This document shows positions 37,301 through 49,050 of a DNA stretch of 64,000 nucleotides, in pieces (within the stretch, counting starts at the first letter, position 1; every line of letters starts with the position of its first letter). The position numbers were made by a program, and so were the translations under genes. This DNA comes from Ulota crispa. Lineage: Eukaryota; Streptophyta; Bryopsida; Orthotrichales; Orthotrichaceae. The notes under the pieces are model-generated. The model searched no databases. It saw only the letters and a list, made by a program, of their open reading frames with translations, and was not told the origin of the DNA. Location of the stretch: positions 9,892,471-9,956,470 of the forward strand of contig OY987247.1 in the NCBI GenBank assembly GCA_963920765.1, read 5' to 3'.

Positions 37301-39139
37301 AAGTGCAGTTGGAGCATCAGGTCCAGCCCTGTCAGGGATTGAAACAAGGAGCTGTGCAACCTGAAAGATATCTTTCAGCCAGCTCGCCTGTCCAATGTTG
37401 CCATGACCACCTGCTTGAAGCTTCAGTTCAGACCGATGATCAAAGGACATGCCAATTTCTCTTACACCGTCCTGCTGCACGAGGCAGATTTGCAACAGCC
37501 TGCTTCACACACGCTTGAACTGATTAGAACACTTGCAACCTGCCGATCTGACAGTCGGATAGTCAGGTCGAGGGATGCGGTGATTGTGTTTCTTGGACAT
37601 CCTTCACCAACCAAATCTTCCAGAAATGGTGCTGTATTGCCATGGTTTGAAAAAGAAGCTATACAGGCTCTTTTGGTGCGCAAGCTCCACAAGCTATAAG
37701 AAAATGTCAATGGAGCCTGCCCAGCCAAGAATGCTACGCTACATGTCGAACAATTACTGGAATAGACAAAAATATACATAAACAAACAAGGAATGACTTA
37801 GAAACAAAAGACCTTTTAGCTTGAGCACTCACTGCAGTCCTGCTGTCTAAACCAACATCGGACTTTTCCTCCGTTCCACGGCCTGGGCCAAGAAAGGGGA
37901 CTAAATTGAGCAGTGTTTCTGTCGGAGGAGCTTGTCTGAAGAACTCGTCGAAAAGCCATCTTGCCCCCGAGGATGGGAAGCATGCAAGCCAGTCAGCAGC
38001 AACCTCTACAAGCACAGCAAATCATATTTCCATGATGCAATCTCAGAACTCAAAGTAGTATGTGAAAGTTTGTTGCACATCTGAAGCACAAATGAAGTCT
38101 AGGTTCAAGGTTTAGAAATTCATTATGATTACAATCAAGACACTACAAAATAAAGAAGAAAAGCGCTTGAATCAACCGCCATAACCAGTAGTTCAGCCTT
38201 CACAATGAGTTACAAAACGGACACAGAAGTTGTTGAGAAAGATCTTAATACTAGTAATTCACCGCTCTTGCTTTCCCTCTGCCACAAAGAAGACAGCTTA
38301 TGGAAACACTAGGCACACAAATTGAGAGGGTAGGATAAATCACGCACGATGTAAGAGTAACGTCGTCAATGTCGGAAAATGCGAACTGTTATAGAGGGCA
38401 TGACCTAATGTTTGATAGACATCTTCTCCACTATTCTTCTCTTCTGCTCTGCTCCTGCAAGCTTCTGCTAGCTGTCATAAGTATCCAAGTATCTATATCA
38501 GGATTCAGGTTGATACACTAACACAATCCAAATGTCTGTTTTGAAAAAAGTCCCTCAGTAAATTGTAGATAGCATACGGCAAATTAGAAGGGGTCGTAAT
38601 CATCACCTTTTGAACAGCGATTAACTCAGGCTTTAATTCACCATCCTCGCTAGAAACACCTGCATTGCGATTATTGTGTAAGAGTGCTCTACCAAATCTT
38701 ACACTCCAAATGAAAAAACGAAGTACCTCATTTGAAAACCATAACTAGTCGAACATGGAAGGAGTCGATATCTGTGGCTCCAAAAATCAATCTTGCGATA
38801 TACGGCACAAGCCACTAAGAATTGACAAGATATGGTACTGAAGCCAGAAACGTGCAAAATTCAGAAGCTGTCAAAATATTCACTTACATTAAATCCCTAC
38901 ATAATTTCAACATAATTGTAAGCAAAAAAACTGAGCATAGATTACTAGAGATTACCTGAAATGGCGTTCACAGGGACTGAGAAGAAAAGCGAGGCAAGCG
39001 GGTGCAAGATTCTCAGCACGATTGATACGTCATCAGCATCGGCAACAGCAGTAGCAACGGCATTGAGCAAGCCTCCCAGCAAAGTGTGAAGGAGCGTCAC
39101 GTCGTCAGCTGCATCCGCATCATCCTGTAGAGCAGCCAT
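31386..39139 (-). CDS. TELO2: Telomere length regulation protein TEL2/TELO2, 16 exons
   Basis: Exons on the minus strand: 39139-38956, 38659-38607, 38471-38348, 38005-37813, 37738-37540, 37474-37293, 36909-36746, 36530-36233, 35549-35329, 34856-34758, 34612-34337, 34201-33930, 33780-33504, 33304-32773, 32236-32038, 31544-31386; 1143 aa, frame kept throughout. TEL2 works with TTI1/TTI2 and HSP90 to stabilise PI3K-like kinases (TOR, ATM, ATR). Signatures: ALYNSSHFPTLTTLLLH, ADWLACFPSSGARWLFDEFF, a basic-acidic linker (DRREKRRQRKERREK), LQPYDMSDDESELERRKLP, LRKSDDPDAVEKSLQGVEQY, GALVALLACAP, FFTLGICMECI, and the C-terminal EAYVRRAALFAASRV and AVVQLAMACVQLHSEMALQA. Intron 9 is U12-type. Introns 8, 14 and 15 hold small repeat elements. 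Each family motif I looked for was found in order. Confidence 0.95.
31593..31849. mobile_element. Small TIR element, family A copy 7, inside TELO2 intron 15
   Basis: Ends aacaccatattaggtaaatt and its inverse. Flanked by tctt on both sides (31589-31592, 31850-31853). It occupies about half of the 493-bp last intron. Confidence 0.85.
32309..32637. mobile_element. TIR element, family G copy 1, inside TELO2 intron 14
   Basis: Ends aaggtaggaggctc and gagccacctacctt. The interior aligns with 39650-39954 (shared block attcataactaatt-type, caacttgggt, atgccaatt). Makes up most of the intron between the 33304-32773 and 32236-32038 exons. Confidence 0.8.
34857..35328 (-). other. U12-type GT-AG intron in TELO2
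   Basis: On the minus strand the donor is GTATCCTTTT (from 35328), a full match to the U12 GT-type consensus. The branch site is TCCTTAAC (34875-34868), also an exact match, with the branch A about 12 nt from the AG at 34857. Splicing gives PKQAYLTAAVGICV, which fits TEL2 proteins. Confidence 0.9.
35985..36166. repeat. Possible degraded family G element in TELO2 intron 8
   Basis: The right end cacctcctaccttag matches family G; the left end (agggtaggac) is weak. Confidence 0.35.
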
Positions 39140-39475
39140 AGCTACAGGCAGACATATGCAAAAGCTTCTTGCAATTAAGCAACAGGTAAGAGAACAGAAC
39201 CATAAAACCCTAAAAATGACTCTAACAGCAAGTTTTCAATCACACAAGAATCAATTAAGTTACGACTCATAGACGATTAAGCTAATTAGCTCTGGACTGC
39301 ATGGGAGGAGGCTTTGAATCGACCGAAGCTAATCTTACTCTGAGGAAATTTGGTTTGAGTAGGTACGTGGCTCGAAAAGCGAGCCGCTGCTACAGAGACA
39401 TAGTGCGGTACGTGCTTGTTCTCCTTGAATTTGTCCGAACATTCAACCCCTGAGCGCACAGGCCGTATCCACCAA

Positions 39476-40487
39476 AATCAGGGTTTTTGGAGACCGACAA
39501 ATGCATCGTATCTCGGTCAAAACGATGATCCACAAAAAGTGACCATTCAAAATAGTGTAACACTTTCTTAGAAAATGGCTTGCAAATTTTGGGAACAATT
39601 CATCGTAAGAGATGGGAGATTATAACATTTGATCAATTTTTTGGTAGGTAAGGTAGTAGGTTCTAAAAGCGATCCAATTCTAAGAGCGACCTCTAAAACA
39701 TAAGTATATTTTGTTTTTTCCAATGTACTTGGGATGTACATTCCAAGAGGGGGTCGCTTTTAGTGACCATTGGGTTTCAACTTGAAAAATTCATAACTAA
39801 TTCCACAAAGGTTCAAAAAATATGGAACAACTTGGGTTAGATGCCAATTCCATTGATCTTCTTACCAAAATTTACTAAAAATTGTTTCAATGAGTTTAAC
39901 TTCTTCCCAAATGCAATCAGCTCTTAAAGTGACGCTTTTTGAGCCTCCTACCTTAGTTGCTATTTTATGATTTTTACAAAATTCTATAAGCCCCGGATTC
40001 ATCTCAAATTTTGTGAGCAGCAAGATCAGATGTGAATGCACACACTTATAAATTATTGAAGATTGCACTTTTTTTTATGTCAAGTTTTAGGGCTTCAAAT
40101 TGCTATTGCACAAAAAACAATGACCAGTACAGCCGGTGACAGTTGCCATAATAAGGGTCTAGAACATGCTTGAACCCTTGCCAACAACTTTCCCACTACC
40201 ACAAAGCTTACACAAGGAAGCCTGCATGGGATATTGACCAGTTGCAGCATGTAAAACATTGTTTGCTAAACTGCCCCTGTTGCCTCGTACGGTATTTCAC
40301 CAAATCAAATCTCTTGCAGCGCTTATACAACAATTTGACTTTCCTTGCCATTACTCCACTGGCATGGACAACTTGAACGCCTTCATAATTGTAGTTTGTA
40401 ATAAGACCAAAAAGTCAAGTCCAATGCCTCAAAACAAGGGTTTAAAATTTGGAGCAACCCAAATCGGGTTGCTAGGGAGCTCAAGGG
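39476..40487 (+). repeat. Dispersed repeat R3, copy 1 (contains a nested element)
   Basis: Matches 58695-59425 in the same orientation (for example tagaaaatgg, gagattataacatttgatca, gtgaatgcacacac). It is interrupted at 39650-39954 by a family G element that the other copy lacks. Begins about 340 bp upstream of the TELO2 ATG. Confidence 0.75.
39650..39954. mobile_element. TIR element, family G copy 2, nested in R3
   Basis: Ends aaggtagtaggttct and gagcctcctacctt. Interior related to 32309-32637. The paralogous R3 copy near 58903 provides the empty site (ggcaagtagttgct). Confidence 0.8.
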
Positions 40488-41404
40488 TTAACCCTTTAAA
40501 GACCACACACATTTTCTCAAAATCCACTAGAAACCAGGGCAGTAAGATTAGATATGCATTTGAAACAAATATGGACCCGATTTGAATAATCCAACCGTAC
40601 AAATGTGAAGGACACCTTGTTTGCTGCAATGCATCAAAATTTTAGTTGGATCTACCGTTGGAGGTGAAATATTATAATGATTGAGTGAGCCATATATGGG
40701 AAATCTCTAGTTTTTCATGCTTGTGTGGTTTTGAATGGTAGCGCTTCATGGAAGCTTTGATTGAGAAGAGTCTTACATTTCTAGAAAGTAGGGCTTCCCA
40801 CCTTTCCAACAAGACTAGTTTCACTCAAAATAGACAAAAATAGCAATCACAAGGTGTAGCTAAGTAGACAAAAAGGGTCATAAATCCCATTTTCTTTGCT
40901 ACCCTAAAACAATTCTACATGAAATTTGAAAGTTTTTATTGAAAATTCAGTTGGTGAAAGCAATCAAGAATTGGCCTTAAATGCAACATGAACTTTTTTT
41001 TAAATAAATTAATAGCATCATTTCAATGGATTCTCAAATAGTACAATTGTATTACTACCATATAGAGAAATAATACAAGCGTATTTCTTGAGTAATTTGA
41101 AGTTTTTTAAGATTGCACAATTAAAATGTGGCATTCTTCTTGGATGTTTGATGTATTGTGTTATTACTTTGATCCATCTTTGACCAAATATGGATACATA
41201 TTTTGAGGCCATGATGTATAAACATTTTTATTTATCAACTCCCATATCCAATTCTATTGTTGTTTCTTGGGTTGAATGCAAAATTCTTGTGATCACAAGC
41301 GTTCTTTAAGATCATTTTCCAAATTGTTGAGCAATTTTACTGTATAGACCAAAAACTACTCTCCCGAACCATATAATATGGTTCGCTGGTCTCTAAAGGG
41401 TTAA
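40488..41404 (-). repeat. Dispersed ~0.9-kb repeat R2, copy 2 (inverted relative to 22100)
   Basis: Left end ttaaccctttaaagaccaca; right end tggtctctaaagggttaa, so short inverted termini are visible. Collinear with the inverse of 22100-23010. Confidence 0.75.
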
Positions 41405-41652
41405 AGCTCCTTTTGGGGCATGCGTACCTGCTTGATTTCCTTTGGCTTTGTTGTAACCCTAAAATCTTAACATGCCCCCGAAGATTCAAGTAAAATGATA
41501 AAGTTATATGCAGGGTTTGACGTGGATAATACCACGTACGCATAACAGATCCTGTGACGTGGCTTTCCAGCCTGTTCTTCTGGGTCCCCCCAAGCCTCGT
41601 CAGCTGGTTTCGCTGGATGCCTTCCCAGCAATCTGCCTCCTTCCACAAAAGT

Positions 41653-42040
41653 AAGGTAGAAGCACCCAAAAGTGACACTTACTTCAAATGTGGTAATTTG
41701 GAGGCTCTTTTTAGAATCTAATGGCATGGGATAGTTAGGAAATGGGTTCTAATGTATGTAAATTTGTTTTTGGAATTTTTTGAAATCATATGAATAAATT
41801 ATGAATTGTTGAAGGTAACTCCCTAGATTGATCACACTAGATTCTCAAAAAAGCAACAACAAAAAGATCATGTCACATCCAATCATAAAGCATCACCTAC
41901 AAGATTTTTGTTCCCTTATTTTACCTTGCGTGTCTAGTTTGGGTGCGTGCATGTCTTGTTTGGGTGTAGGAGTGCTTAGCTTTAGGTTTACTTATAGATG
42001 TCACTAAACGGCTAGTGTCACTTTTAGGTGCTTCTACCTT
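41653..42040. mobile_element. TIR element, family G-like
   Basis: Ends aaggtagaagcacccaaaag and its inverse (agtgtcacttttaggtgctt then ctacctt). The outer bases resemble family G, but the interior is different. Confidence 0.7.
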
Positions 42041-43164
42041 GGATTGGTTTTGTTTCTAGCTCACTTGTTTCAGTTGTTTCACCTCCAAAATCTTCATATT
42101 TCACTAAAACTTACCTTAGACTTTGATGCCTTGATTTTAGGTCTTGGTAAAATAAGTCTGTTATTCATGAACAAGGGTAAAAGTGAGAATTGTCCCTTTT
42201 TCATAATCAACCATTTTTATTCTTTTCCCTAGTTTCTATTCTAAATCAAGGTTTATGAATCTAAATGTAAATTCAATTTTTTGAATTCAATCTCTTGATG
42301 GTAAACTCCTAAACTCTTATAATGTCTAGCATTTGAAAAAGATAAAGCTTTCTCATTGTGGCCTGACAAACAAGATGTTAGAGTCGGTCCAACATGAGTG
42401 TTAATGTGGCCCAAAATCTTTGGATTGTCTTTCATCCTACATTAATCTTAACCCATCCAATTATATACCTTAGGACTTATAACTTGGAATTTCCAAAAAT
42501 AATGGACTTACTGTTCCATTCAAACTGGAGTCTAAATTTTGATTTTGAGAGGAGTTGAATCTTTTTATACAAACGCTATACTACATCTTCCTTTTGGATA
42601 CTCAAAAGAAGCGAGAAAATGACAATAACGTATTTACAATAAAGGTCATACTTTGTCTTTTTCAACCAATTTTTCTTACTTCATTTTCATATGCTTTTCA
42701 ACTTTTTTAATTTTTGCGCTTTTTACAGTTTATAATCCACATCATCCATTGAGTTGTAACTTAAAAAGCTCATGAAAAAGTAATGTTCCATGCAATCTCA
42801 AGAAAATGGCAAGTTACATGCCTTGCCATTTTGATTGTGCATTGTAAACAAGGCTACAATATTTAATCGACTCGCTCCATTTGACCATTGGTCTACTTAT
42901 TAAAAGTAATTTGACGTCCACCCTTAAAATTGCAAAAGAAAATTGCCAAATTTTGAGACAATTTTCAAATTGGTATAATGAGATTGAATGATCCGCAGTA
43001 CTGGTAAGCATTATATAATCAATCCAAATTACTATCTCCATGCAATGAGAGTAATATATGATAACAAAACAAAGAATGAAACTATTTTAGCCATTGTCTA
43101 AATGTTGAAGTGTGAACAAAATTCCAACAAGAAGTGCCATTTTATAAAACCAAGGTTGTACACC
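42041..43164. other. AT-rich intergenic DNA, nothing recognised
   Basis: No coding signal seen. Confidence 0.5.
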
Positions 43165-43377
43165 TGTTGAGATAAGTATTCTGTTATTATGCTCTCCATT
43201 ATAATTAACTAGAGTTTTAATAAAAGAATCCCATGGACCAATAGGAGAGAAGGACCTTTACTTTATGTCCTCTCTCCTTAATATATAAGTGGAAAGCTAA
43301 TTGGAATAAGATAACTTCTAAACTTCTTTTCTTCCCCTATATTTTTTGTGTTCATGTTGTGTTTCCTATTCCCAACA
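43165..43377 (+). repeat. 5' LTR of the Copia element
   Basis: Starts TGTTGAGATAAGTATTCT and ends TTCCTATTCCCAACA (213 bp). Confidence 0.92.
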
Positions 43378-43775
43378 CGTTATCAGCACGCTCTTCTGGT
43401 TTATTTCTTTGAGGGAATTGACAAGTATTGTTTTTCATCTCTCATGGCTACTTCACGTTCTTCTGCTGCCACATCTACTGTAGTGCCAATAGCTACTCAT
43501 AACGTTGAGACACCAAGGCTTCAGCCTTCTCTTTGCACAATTGGAAGTTGACGGGAGCAATTACCTTCTATGAGCGAGAACCACAAAAGCACATATTTAT
43601 GGAAGCACTTATCACGGTGCATTGTTTTTTTGGCCAACCTCATATTGTAAGTTTTAATACTTTTACCATTGTGCTTTATGAAACTTTGTTTCTATTCTTT
43701 TTACTAAGAACAATGATAAGCGTCCGTTAGAGATGCATTCTTGTCATGAATATGACAAAGTGGGATATTAATACA

Positions 43776-43967
43776 GTTGTGGAAACGACTTTTGCTCACT
43801 AAGTGGTTTACATTGGATTGCAATCCAGCCACATGAGTAGTGAAAATAGCCTTTGTTGGAGCGGGAGGTTTGTATCACATTGCGATCCGACCACGTAATA
43901 AAATTATGGAAACAACCTTTGTTGCGGCAAGTGGTTTGTGTTGGACTGCAATCCAACCACCTTGTAT
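43776..43967 (+). repeat. Three tandem ~64-bp units inside the Copia element
   Basis: Units at 43776, 43840 and 43903 follow the pattern gttgtggaaacaacctttg ... aagtggtttg ... gcaatccaaccac. A fourth unit lies at 45523-45588. Confidence 0.8.
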
Positions 43968-45522
43968 ACCCAATTTTATATTATCTTATGGACATTGAGT
44001 TATATCGCATTATATCGCAGTTGAGGTTGTGCGGTCTTGCCATTAGTGAGGAGGAAATGATTGAAAATTTTTTGTCAACATTTCCACCCGCCTCTGCTGT
44101 ACTTGTATAGCAATATAGAAACATGAAATTTGAGACTCTCTTAGATCTCATGTCTTTGTTACTCCTTGCTAAAAAGCAAAACAAATTCTTACTTCGTAAT
44201 GTAGAATCTCATCCAATCGGTACCCCGGTTCCTAAGTCTCATGTTGTTAAAGTTTTTTATGTCAAATCTCATTATAGGAAAAATGAGCTCACGAGAAGGC
44301 CCCTTGGGAAGTGGTTGGAGGGGTCAAAAGCATTTAAATATAATGTCATCTATTTCTATAAAAGAATCCCATGGATTCATTTTGGATAAAAAGTAAAGAG
44401 TTTGAGTGCAACTATGAGTTGTAAGTTGCGCCTTTTACATTTTCTTTATTTAACAAGTTGCACCTTTTACATTTTCTATTGTTGCATTATTTACATTTTT
44501 TATAATGATCAACCCATAGGTACAACGGGTGAGTAAATTAGTTTTTCAAATAAAAAGAGACTAGTACCCTATACCCACTTACAAGTACTTCATGAGAGTA
44601 ATTATATTTTACAATATCATATGCTTTTTGTTTGATGAGTGTCTTTGTTTAATTGGGAATTCTAGTCCTAGTTTATTCTTGTGTCCCACTAAAGGTCCTT
44701 GCATTTGTCATTGTCATGTTATAATATTGTTTTCCATCATCAATCCTTTTGTTATGTACCATGGTACATTTGAGTACTTCACACAAGGTAGAGACACTTG
44801 TACAGGTACCTTACCTATGCTTCTCCTACCGCAATAAATAGAGTGGTTTGTTAAGGTATAGGAGCCTTCTCTTGAGCTCATTTTTCCTCTAATGAAGGCA
44901 CAGAAACATAGGAAAAATAAATGTAAACACTTGTAGATGTTCTAATAACCATAATCCAAAGAAGAATAACACTCCTAATAATAATGGTAAGCGTTCATCA
45001 GAGACATGTTCTTGTCAGAATTGTGGCAAAGTAGATCATTTGACCACTAGTTGTCGTACATCGGAATATTTTGTAAAAGTGTTCTAGGACAACAAAAAGA
45101 TGCAAACTGAAGCCCAAAAGGCTCATTCCATAGATGTGTCTATGAATCCATTTGAAGGTGAGGCTTTTGAAATACATGTTGCTAAAGACACTTATACTGG
45201 AAAATCATCTGATGTCCTCCCTGACTCTGCAACAATGCATAAAATTATGCGTAATAAGCATTTTTTTGATGAATATAATCTTTCATCTTGGAAAACCAAA
45301 AATTTGATTACTATGGCTAGATTGAATGCATTTCAATTCCAAGAGGGGCCAACAAAGGTGATATTGCCTGAGGGCACCACTATTACATGCATGCGTGCTA
45401 TGTATTTTCCATCTACCCTCCAAAATTTGATCATCTATTGGGATGTGCGTGCCAACGGTTTTTACCTCTCGACCAAAATTCTAGATAGTTGAGATGCTCT
45501 GATTATTGTGCTTAATAATAAA

Positions 45523-45588
45523 GTTGTGGAAACAGCCTTTGCTACGACAAGTGGTTTGTATCGGATTGCGATTCGGCCACCTAGTGTA
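45523..45588 (+). repeat. Fourth copy of the ~64-bp unit
   Basis: gttgtggaaacagcctttgc with the same internal blocks as 43776-43967, between the protease and integrase remnants. Confidence 0.75.
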
Positions 45589-47602
45589 TACAGTTTTGCT
45601 ATATTTTCTAAAGATAATAAAATTTCACTCTGACATAGATGATTTGGTCATTTGGATTCTACATTGTTTAGGAAGATTATTCCTTGTGTTGTTGGATACA
45701 ATTTGCAGGTTGTAGATGTACATTCTATGACATTATGTCAAGCATGCGCGTGCAAGGCAAATTGATTGCCAAACCATCATTGTGAATGCTTCCTCATGAA
45801 TTACCACCAATGCTTTCAAGGCTACATGGTGATATTTGTGGTCTAATAAATCTTATATCAAGACCATTCCAATATTTTTTGGTTTTGATTGATGCATCAG
45901 GCAAGCAATCATATGTCTTGTTATTATCAACAAGAAATTTGGCTTTTGCCAATTTATTATCAATGTTGATCCGTTTCAAGGCCCATTTTCCTGACTATCC
46001 AATCAAGACATTGCTTATGGATAATGCTCGGGAATTTTGATTAAGATCTTTTGAAGACTATTTTATTGCAATGGGGATTGATTTGACTTATTCAATTCCA
46101 TATGAACATGCTCAAAATGAATTGGCAAAGTCTGTTATCAAATGGATTCAGCTTATTATAAGACCATTGCTTCTTCATGCAAATCTGCCAGTATCTATAG
46201 GGGGCATGCAGTTTTATATGCAAGAGCTTTATTTCAACTCCACTCTTCTTCTTTGGAAAATGCTTTTGCATAAGAGCTTATTTCAAAGCGTGTTTCTAAT
46301 GTATCTCACTTAGAAGAGCATCTATTTAGGAATGAGCATCTATTCATGAGCATTCTAAAAGCATTATATTCAAGGCATATGATACATTTACATTGGATCC
46401 TAATTCTCAAATATCTTTGACTGAAACTAAGGTTGCTAAAATTTTGTATTTGTAAAAGATTGCGGATCAAACACCTAATGGTTTCAATGATGCATCAAGG
46501 ATTTCTAAGATTCCTTTGAATGAAGCTCAAAATGTCCATGCTTGAGTTTTAATTCCAGAAACTATTTTGACTTCAAATTTGCAATTAGTCGGCAAGCAGG
46601 CTTGTGGACCTAACAAACAACCATGCAAATGCAAGATTATTTCTTGTACTCCTACATTAACCACTTCTACTTTTATGGGATTTGCAACTCTTTTGAAACA
46701 TTTATTTATATGATGATTGTAGAAAATCTTTCTTGCAAGAAAGATGACCATGACTCCAATACTATTGATGAAGTGATGCGTCGCTTTGATTCGTTGAAGT
46801 GGAAAGTTGCTATTGAGAAAGAATATGTTTATTTGCAAAAGAGACAAGTCTTTGGACCGATTATCAATAATCCCTCTTCTCAACCTCTTGGATACAAGTT
46901 GGTATTTGTGAGCAAATGGAATGACAAATGACAAATCCGTCATTATGAAGTGTGTTTGGTTGCTTAAGGTTTCACTCAAAAGTTTGGTGTTAATTATGAT
47001 TTCATATATTCACCGGTCATGGATTCTATTATTTAATGATATCTTATCAAAATGGCCATGCACACCATTTTGGAAATTCCTCTTATGAATGTTGTTACTG
47101 TTTATCTATATGACTCGTCAAGCTAATATTTATATAAAGGTTCTACTTGGCCTTGAGACCACTAATCAAATTGCTCATATTCTGGGCAAACATTATGATG
47201 TTAAATTACAATGGCATTATACAGACAAGGTGATGATCCTTATTGTCCTTGCAAGGAGGAGGAGGAATCATTGGGTACGTAAAACCCATACCTCGCTGCG
47301 GACAAAGGATTTTTATATTTGGTTACATCTACAAGGCCTGATATTGCATTTGCAATTAGTGTACTTGTAAGACATAGTGCCCATCCAACACTTTTTCCAT
47401 TGGGTTTTACCATGTGAATGGATTGTTGAAGGTGTTGTACTCTTTTTCCTTCATCTATGGTTTTATCCTTGATCATTAACAAGGTTTTTCTAAATAAGGT
47501 TCTAATGAGGCAACAACCGTACATCTTACAAGATTACGGGAATTATCATATAGAACATTGTTATTTAGGATTCTATGCAACTATATGTCAAGCGAGGAGG
47601 AG

Positions 47603-47819
47603 TGTTGAGATAAGTATTCTATTATTACACTCTCCACTATAGTTAGCTAGAGTTTACTTTAGTAAAGGAACCCCATGGACCAATAGGAGAGAAGGACCTT
47701 TACTTTATGTCCTCTCTCCTTAGTTTATATGTAGAAACCTACTTGGAATAAGATAACTTCTAAACTTCTATTCTTCCTCTGTATCTTTTGTGTCCATATT
47801 GTGTTTCCTATTCCCAACA
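47603..47819 (+). repeat. 3' LTR of the Copia element
   Basis: Starts TGTTGAGATAAGTATTCT and ends TTCCTATTCCCAACA (217 bp). It differs from the 5' LTR at many scattered positions, so the insertion is old. Confidence 0.92.
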
Positions 47820-49050
47820 AAATCATCCAAGATAAACCTTTTAAGTATGGTTTTAATATTCGTTTATTTTTATTCCTACTGATTCTTATTGGTAATTCAA
47901 AGAACATTTGAGGTTCTTTAACATATATTTTTTTGAACACCACTTGAACAAGAAGCTACTCTAGAAGAGTCTCTAGCCTTGTAACACTAATTTAGTGTTT
48001 AGGTAGGGTACCTACTCAAACTTTCTCAAGATAGTTCCTACCAAAAGTATAGTTATTCAAACTTTTGTAGGGTAGTTTCTATCAATGTAAATCATCCTCC
48101 TCTGTGGTTGAGAGCCAATTAATTGTGAGTTTTTAAATGTCCAATACAAGTGTATCCAAAATCCCTAGGCTCTCATGTTTAAAGAATGTTTTTTAAGGGA
48201 ACGTTTGCAAATTTTTTTAGAGAAGTCACAATAATGTATAATCACTTCACCCTTAAACACAAGGCTAGTCACCGGGACCAGTCTAGCTACAGTGTTTCTA
48301 TATTATTTTAGAATGCCCAAAAATTACAGTAATGTTTCCTAAAGTTGCAAAAGTCAATAGTTTATATTACTTTCATGAAAATTGCAAGAAGCACAGCTTG
48401 GGACCTAAAAACTATGTCTCTCAACCTTCTTGCAATTTGATTTATCTAAAATTAAAAGTGCATCTAATGAAATAATTTTTTTTCATCCATAATGGACCAT
48501 GTGTTTCTGATCATTTCTGAAAAAAATCAAATGAAAAATGGCTTTATTCTGGCACAGGGAACGTTTTTTCTGAGCCGGAGGACGAAAGGGAAAAGTGGCC
48601 CTAACGAAAGGGAAAACGATGACGAGGCCGTTCACGTTCGTCCCACCCGGGCATCAACCATACCACCCCCGGGTATGCCAGATATTTCGACACATTCAGC
48701 TACCGAGGATACGGTTCGACTCCCGGACCCGGCCGGTCCTTTTCCGAGAACAAACCCTAAAAGGAGTGCGAACTTATTTTCGTCGGGATAGGGTGAGCAC
48801 GGGCAGACAAGAAGCAAGACAGAAGCTGTGGGCAGGGCGGAGCCAGGCTGACGGGCAGCCAAGAATACCAAACCAAAGGGCCGCACCTTATCCAGAGGGT
48901 TGTGAGGACCTACATAACAAGATAACGAGCAAGACACACGTAGTGTTTTGCTTCCGCAGGGTTTTGGGTTTCCATTTGCGTCTCCTTCGTATTTTGGGTT
49001 GTCATTTTGCGTCTCCTTCGCAAATCCGTCGAGCTTTTATTGTTGTAGCA
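47820..49050. other. Intergenic DNA and GC-rich leader of cpRNP gene 1
   Basis: AT-rich to about 48540, then GC-rich up to the ATG. The cpRNP reading frame is open back to 48595, but the paralogue alignment and transit-peptide start place the ATG at 49051. Confidence 0.5.

Larger units (their letters stand above)
43165..47819 (+). mobile_element. Ty1/Copia LTR retrotransposon, decayed
   Basis: Two LTRs (43165-43377, 47603-47819) enclose a broken gag-pol. After the 5' LTR comes cgttatcagcacgctct, a primer-binding-site type I know from plant Copia elements. Before the 3' LTR is the purine tract gcgaggaggag. Fragments in order: gag-like (about 43985-44390), CCHC zinc knuckle CQNCGKVDHLTTSC (about 45020-45060), protease region with LPDSATMHKIM (45100-45492), integrase HGDICG (45786-46040) and further integrase (46071-46313), RT (about 46740-47120, with SPVMDSII then VVTVYLYDS). 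The integrase-before-RT order identifies Copia. Stops and frameshifts occur throughout. The flanking 5-mers (acacc, aaatc) do not match. Confidence 0.9.

Noticed and set aside
43160..47824. 5-bp target duplication for the Copia element
   Set aside because: The bases beside the LTRs are acacc and aaatc, which do not match; the insertion is old or one flank is rearranged.
48700..48730. tRNA T-arm-like string ggttcgactcccgg
   Set aside because: No matching D-arm, anticodon arm or acceptor stem could be drawn around it.
48595..49050. N-terminal extension of cpRNP paralogue 1 by 152 in-frame codons
   Set aside because: The extension has no counterpart in paralogue 2, is Arg/Pro-rich leader-like, and would hide the transit peptide that begins at 49051.
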